A stretch of 9,726 nucleotides of DNA from Candidatus Rokuibacteriota bacterium (GTDB lineage: Bacteria > Methylomirabilota > Methylomirabilia > Rokubacteriales > CSP1-6). The stretch covers positions 1 through 9,726 of the forward strand of contig QHSM01000069.1 of NCBI GenBank assembly GCA_003221595.1, in the 5' to 3' direction. The notes beneath the pieces were generated by a model. It was not told the DNA's origin and did not search any database. It saw only the letters and a program-made list of their open reading frames with translations. Shown here piece after piece: positions 6,706-9,726 of this stretch. Positions within the stretch are counted from its first letter, which is position 1, and each line of letters begins with the position of its first letter. The position numbers and the translations under genes were made by a program.

Positions 6706-7758
6706 TCAGGACGGCAGGATGACCGCTTTGCCCGTCGTCTGCGTGTCGAAGAGCCTGTAGGCTTCCTCCGCCTGCTCGAGCCCCCAGCGGTGCGTGAAGA
6801 GCTTCTCCACGTCGATCCTCCGGTCGCCAACGAACTCGGCACACTCGGCCTGGCCTTGCTTCGAGAACGTCCACGAGCCCACCAGCGTCACCTGGCGGCG
6901 CAGGAGATCCGGGCTCACGTCCAGCGTCACCTGGCCGCGCTCGCCGACGAAGCAGGCCGTGCCCCACGAGCGCACCGCGCGCACGGCCGCCGCGCGCGCG
7001 TCCGGCGCCGAGGAGGCGTCCAGCGTCTTGTGCGCGCCTTCGCCGTGCGTCAGGTCGCGGATCGCCGTCACCACGTCGCCCGCCCTGGGATCGATCACCT
7101 CGTGCGCGCCGAACGCCTGGGCGAGCTTGCGCCGCTCGGGCTCCACGTCGATGGCAATGACGCGCGCGCCCATGACGACGGCGAACTGCGTCGCCGACAG
7201 GCCCACCGGGCCCTGGCCGAAGATGGCGATCGTCTCGCCGCCTTGCAGGTTGATCCGCTTCAGGGCGCCCCAGGCCGTGCCGGTGCCGCAGGAAACCGCC
7301 GCGCCGGTGACGAAGGAGAGCGAGTCCGGCAGCGGCACCAGGGTCGACACCGGCACTCTCATGTATTTGGCATGCCCGCCGTGGCCGCCCGAGCCGAAGA
7401 CCACCGTGCCCGCGAGACACATCTGCGTCCATCCCGCCCGGCAATGCTTGCAGGTGCCGCAGCCATCGTAGTGGTGATCCATCACGCGCTGGCCGACGCG
7501 AGCCTCTTTCTCGGTAACGCCGGAGCCCACGGCGGCGACGACGCCGCACGGCTCGTGACCGGCTATCATGCCGGCCGCCCGTCGGATGCCGCCGGTCACG
7601 GCCCCGCCCGGATTGGCCGGGGCCCGATAGTTGTGCAGGTCGCTGCCGCACATGCCGGAGGCTTTGATCTCGAGAATCACGTCCCGGGGGCCCGGTGCCG
7701 GATCGGGAAACTCCCTGAGCTCGAGCTTGCGGTCTCCGAGAAACACGACGCCTTTCAT
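6706..7758 (-). CDS. Zinc-dependent alcohol dehydrogenase (MDR family)
   Basis: This 350-residue medium-chain dehydrogenase/reductase is of full family length with all hallmark residues. Catalytic-zinc candidates are Cys37 (GMCGSD) and His68-Glu69 (AGHEPCG), with Cys157 in AVSCGTGTAW at the third-ligand region. The structural-zinc lobe has Cys100, Cys103, Cys106 and Cys114. The nucleotide-binding loop is GQGPVG (181-186), and Asp204 at the end of the second strand (VIAIDVEP) favours NAD over NADP. It would oxidise a secondary alcohol or polyol, in the manner of threonine, sorbitol or butanediol dehydrogenases; the exact substrate is not evident. GGAGG at 7768-7764 precedes the ATG by five bases. 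It is the first gene of the four-gene leftward operon and is divergent from the NIPSNAP gene. Confidence 0.9.
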   Translation of the reverse strand: MKGVVFLGDRKLELREFPDPAPGPRDVILEIKASGMCGSDLHNYRAPANPGGAVTGGIRRAAGMIAGHEPCGVVAAVGSGVTEKEARVGQRVMDHHYDGCGTCKHCRAGWTQMCLAGTVVFGSGGHGGHAKYMRVPVSTLVPLPDSLSFVTGAAVSCGTGTAWGALKRINLQGGETIAIFGQGPVGLSATQFAVVMGARVIAIDVEPERRKLAQAFGAHEVIDPRAGDVVTAIRDLTHGEGAHKTLDASSAPDARAAAVRAVRSWGTACFVGERGQVTLDVSPDLLRRQVTLVGSWTFSKQGQAECAEFVGDRRIDVEKLFTHRWGLEQAEEAYRLFDTQTTGKAVILPS

Positions 7759-7839
7759 GGTGTCCTCCGTGGCGACTATACTCGTGCGTCATCGGGACAA
7801 TGTCCACCCCCACGCACGACCGGGACCCGGAGGATCGGC
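7759..7839. promoter_or_regulatory. Symmetric divergent spacer with nested inverted repeats
   Basis: This 81-bp spacer lies between the divergent dehydrogenase and NIPSNAP genes. It contains the perfect palindrome GGACA-A-TGTCC at 7795-7805. Around this, nearly concentric, are 8-base arms TCGTGCGT (7782-7789) and ACGCACGA (7812-7819). The outermost mirrored elements, TCCTCCG (7763-7769) and CGGAGGA (7828-7834), are the two opposite ribosome-binding sites. A -10-like TATACT lies at 7777-7782 on the plus strand, and TATAGT reads on the minus strand at 7780-7775; -35 boxes are weak on both strands. A dimeric regulator binding the central palindrome could control both directions. The promoter calls are tentative. 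Confidence 0.5.
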
Positions 7840-8166
7840 ATGACGGTCTATGAGATGCGGACCTACACGCTTCACGTCGGCAAGATGGCCGAGGCAGTCA
7901 AGCTGTACACCGAGCTCGGCTACCCGGCGCTCCAGAAGGGCGGTCAGGACAAGAAGCTGATCGGCTACTTCCAGGCCGACACGGGCACGATCAACCAGCT
8001 CGTCCATCTGTGGAAGTTCAGCGACGACGCCGACCGTCGCGCGCACTGGGCCTCGGTCTTCGCCAACAAGGATTTCGTCGAAGGCTTCGCCGCGAAGTTC
8101 CGTCCGCTGATCGCTTCCCAGGAGGTCAAGCTCTTGACCGCGGCCCCGTGGGGGCCGCATCCCTGA
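7840..8166 (+). CDS. NIPSNAP-family protein
   Basis: This 108-residue protein begins MTVYEMRTYTLHVGKM, the classic NIPSNAP opening (YELRTY-like). It continues with a helix, LVHLWKFSDDADRRAHWASV, containing the conserved 'hlW.y.d...R...w' pattern. NIPSNAP proteins form small dimeric alpha+beta barrels. Their bacterial roles are mostly unknown, although they often sit near catabolic and oxygenase genes. The ATG has a good CGGAGGA site at 7828-7834, five bases upstream. The reading frame is open far upstream, but that part lies opposite the dehydrogenase gene and is not coding. The EVE-domain gene follows after 13 bases, suggesting co-transcription. Confidence 0.87.
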   Translation: MTVYEMRTYTLHVGKMAEAVKLYTELGYPALQKGGQDKKLIGYFQADTGTINQLVHLWKFSDDADRRAHWASVFANKDFVEGFAAKFRPLIASQEVKLLTAAPWGPHP

Positions 8167-8179
8167 AGGGAGGCGCGGG

Positions 8180-8590
8180 ATGGCGTACTGGCTCCTGAAA
8201 TCCGAGCCCGAAGAGTGGTCGTGGGATCAGCAGGTCGCCGAAGGGCGCGACGGCGCGGAGTGGACCGGCATCCGCAACTTCTCGGCCCAGAACAACCTGC
8301 GCGCCATGAAGAAGGGCGAGCAGGCGTTCTTCTACCACACCGGCAAGGAACGCGCGATCGTCGGCATCGTCAAGGTCGTCACGGAAGCACATCCTGACTC
8401 GACCGACTCCGCCTGGCGCGCCATCAACGTGGCCGCGGTGAAGAAGCTCCCGACGCCGGTCAGCCTCGATCAGATCAAGGCGGACAAGCGCCTCAAGGGC
8501 ATGACGCTGGTGCGGCTCGCGCGCCTGTCGGTCCAGCCGGTTTCGGACGAGGAGTGGAAGATCATCAGCAAGCTGGGCGGCCTCGACTGA
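8180..8590 (+). CDS. EVE-domain protein (THYN1-like)
   Basis: This 136-residue protein is a complete EVE domain of the PUA-like superfamily. It starts MAYWLLKSEPEEWSWDQQV, then WTGIRNFSAQNNLRAMKKGE, QAFFYHTGKERAIVGIV and LVRLARLSVQPVSDEEW, all hallmarks of bacterial THYN1-like proteins. EVE domains have an aromatic pocket and are thought to read modified nucleobases in DNA or RNA; in restriction systems they are fused to nucleases, while stand-alone copies like this one are common and poorly understood. GGGAGG at 8168-8173, six bases from the ATG, supports the start. Its last 40 codons are overlapped on the opposite strand by the altered 3' end of the MBL gene, but this gene itself looks intact. 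Confidence 0.9.
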   Translation: MAYWLLKSEPEEWSWDQQVAEGRDGAEWTGIRNFSAQNNLRAMKKGEQAFFYHTGKERAIVGIVKVVTEAHPDSTDSAWRAINVAAVKKLPTPVSLDQIKADKRLKGMTLVRLARLSVQPVSDEEWKIISKLGGLD

Positions 8591-9726
8591 CTTCCGTCGG
8601 CGGAAAGAGAACGGGGGGCCAGGATCTGGTCGACCGCGAGTCCCTGGTTCTTGACGTTCTCCGCGAGGCTGACGTTGAAGGGGCTCGGCGGACTCATCGG
8701 GGCCGTGTTCGGCGCCGGCGGTGTGTAGGCGTCGGCCTCGATCAAGAGCTTCTCCTTCGGCAGATAGACCATCAGCATGTCGTCGGCGTGCTGGATGCCG
8801 GCGATCTGGCGGATCTCGACGCTCCGTGTTCCGTCGGTCAGCACCCGGCGATCCCGAACGCCCTCCACCGCGGCCTTCTTGCCGGACTTGGCGAGATGAT
8901 CCGGACTGACGGTGGCCGGCGCCGCCACGATCCGCTCGAAATACTGCCGGCTGGCGTCGTGGGTGATCAGCGTGGCGCCCTCGCCCGCGAACGCGCGCAC
9001 GCCGCCCGAGTGGTCGAAGTGGTGATGGCTGACCACGAGATACTTGATCGGCTTGTTCGGCACGAGCGCGCGCGCTTCCTTGATGACGGCCAGCGCGCGG
9101 TCGTCGTTCAGCGGCCCCTCGACGACGATCAGGTGATCCTTCATCTCGATCACCACGCTGTGATGCGAGCCGCCGGTCAGGTACCACACGCCGTCGGCCG
9201 CCTTCTGGGTCGTGACCTTCACGTACGGATTCTCCGCCTGCCGGACGCTGTCCGGCACCGGGATGTCGGCGGCGGCGTTGGGCTTGACCTCCGTCACCGT
9301 GAGCTCGAGCGCGGGGAGTCCGCCGACGGTCTGCCGGATCTTCGTCGGGAACTTCACGCCGCCGAAGTCGCGATAGTCGGCGTAGCTCACCGTGACGGCC
9401 ATGTCGCCGAGGACGGGATTGGCCACCGTCCCGTCGACGCGCTCGATCAGGTTGGCGGCATCGAGGGTTGCCTTCGCCTTGAAGCTGCCGGGCACTTCGA
9501 AGGCGATCGTGTGGCCCTGGAGGGTACCCTTACCCGCCATCGCGGCCTTGACGACGCCGTGCGGGGTCGACCAGAGCTGGAACTGGCGGTCCGCGAGCGC
9601 GACCGGCGCCGGCGTGGCGGCGTCGCCCGCCACGTTCCAGGCGTAGTCGCCGCTGACGAAGGCCACAGCTCTGTGCTCGCCGCGCACGTACGGACCGCCG
9701 CCCTTGGGGGGCTCCACCGCCCGCGT
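8470..9726 (-). CDS. MBL-fold metallohydrolase, 5' end outside window, C-terminus altered
   Basis: The frame is open to the right window edge (TRAVEPPKGGG...), so the true start, probably with an export signal, lies outside. An N-terminal region (VSGDYAWNVAGDA, QFQLWSTPHGVVKAA) precedes the metallo-beta-lactamase fold. Metal-ligand motifs are HHHFDH (9027-9010), a His in GIQHADDM (8790-8788) and an Asp in IEADAYTP (8733-8731). Related proteins usually continue from VDQIL into a 'PLHG' motif that provides a further His ligand. Here the frame instead reads LAPRSLSADG and carries about 47 unrelated residues antisense to the EVE gene before a stop at 8470. Neither other frame at the G6 run (8613-8618) restores a His-Gly motif. 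The gene may be a truncated, possibly inactive copy. The MBL assignment is firm; the substrate is unknown. Confidence 0.8.
   Translation of the reverse strand, partial: TRAVEPPKGGGPYVRGEHRAVAFVSGDYAWNVAGDAATPAPVALADRQFQLWSTPHGVVKAAMAGKGTLQGHTIAFEVPGSFKAKATLDAANLIERVDGTVANPVLGDMAVTVSYADYRDFGGVKFPTKIRQTVGGLPALELTVTEVKPNAAADIPVPDSVRQAENPYVKVTTQKAADGVWYLTGGSHHSVVIEMKDHLIVVEGPLNDDRALAVIKEARALVPNKPIKYLVVSHHHFDHSGGVRAFAGEGATLITHDASRQYFERIVAAPATVSPDHLAKSGKKAAVEGVRDRRVLTDGTRSVEIRQIAGIQHADDMLMVYLPKEKLLIEADAYTPPAPNTAPMSPPSPFNVSLAENVKNQGLAVDQILAPRSLSADGSQSRPPSLLMIFHSSSETGWTDRRASRTSVMPLRRLSALI
8592..8605. other. Short hairpin between convergent EVE and MBL genes
   Basis: The bases TTCCG-TCGG-CGGAA form a five-pair inverted repeat just after the EVE stop codon. 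There is no T-run on either side, so it is at best a weak bidirectional terminator. It also lies within the altered tail of the MBL reading frame. Confidence 0.25.

Noticed and set aside
6676..7839. Open plus-strand frame extending the NIPSNAP gene upstream by about 388 codons
   Set aside because: It lies opposite the well-supported alcohol dehydrogenase gene, has no family resemblance, and a strong ribosome-binding site marks the real NIPSNAP start at 7840.
8592..8605. Hairpin as an intrinsic terminator
   Set aside because: It has only five pairs and no T-run on either strand, so it is listed only as a weak hairpin.
8126..9187. 353-codon minus-strand frame overlapping the MBL and EVE genes
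   Set aside because: It is Arg/Gly/Asp-rich and out of frame with the MBL motifs. I considered it as the continuation of the MBL protein after a frameshift, but its sequence after the G6 run (PPFSFRRRKSVEAA) does not restore a His-Gly motif.
1..9726. tRNA, rRNA, CRISPR, insertion sequence or prophage features
   Set aside because: I saw no tRNA-like cloverleaf sequence, regularly spaced repeats, transposase motifs or terminal inverted repeats.

Overview
The window is GC-rich, tightly packed bacterial DNA with G or C at most third codon positions. It carries ten protein genes, two of them cut by the window edges, and no RNA gene, CRISPR array or insertion sequence that I can see. The gene types (a Tat-exported ABC solute-binding protein, a luciferase-like monooxygenase with CMD-fold partners, a Gfo/Idh-like protein of the 'putative oxidoreductase C-terminal' type, NIPSNAP and EVE proteins, an MBL hydrolase) suit a GC-rich soil or sediment bacterium. 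Methylomirabilota/Rokubacteria or a proteobacterium would fit. This placement is an inference from gene style, not a phylogenetic result.

Layout. (1) Bases 1-173, minus strand: start of an exported ABC solute-binding protein. (2) A 151-bp divergent spacer with two sets of short direct repeats. (3) Bases 325-2625, plus strand: a three-gene operon encoding a luciferase-like flavin monooxygenase, a cysteine-free CMD-fold protein and a CxxC-containing AhpD-like protein. These resemble the co-occurring families KPN_01858, Avi_7170 and Avi_7169. (4) Bases 2633-7758, minus strand, read right to left: a four-gene operon of zinc alcohol dehydrogenase, Gfo/Idh-like oxidoreductase, class I SAM methyltransferase and APC-type permease. 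The last two junctions are ATGA and TTGA stop/start overlaps. (5) An 81-bp divergent spacer with nested inverted repeats. (6) Bases 7840-8590, plus strand: a NIPSNAP protein and an EVE-domain protein. (7) Bases 8470-9726, minus strand: an MBL-fold hydrolase that enters from the right edge, loses its expected C-terminus and runs antisense into the EVE gene.

How the genes may work together. The left module looks like oxidative catabolism. An imported compound would be oxidised by the flavin monooxygenase, with the paired CMD/AhpD proteins handling a reactive intermediate or peroxide. The exported solute-binding protein on the divergent strand is a candidate for uptake, although the ABC permease genes lie outside the window. 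The central operon combines two NAD(P)-type oxidoreductases, a methyltransferase and a permease under apparent translational coupling, which suggests one pathway for a small polar substrate that I cannot name. The most unusual items are this coupled operon, the monooxygenase/CMD/AhpD cassette, the symmetric spacer at about 7800, and the MBL gene whose last metal-binding motif appears to be missing.
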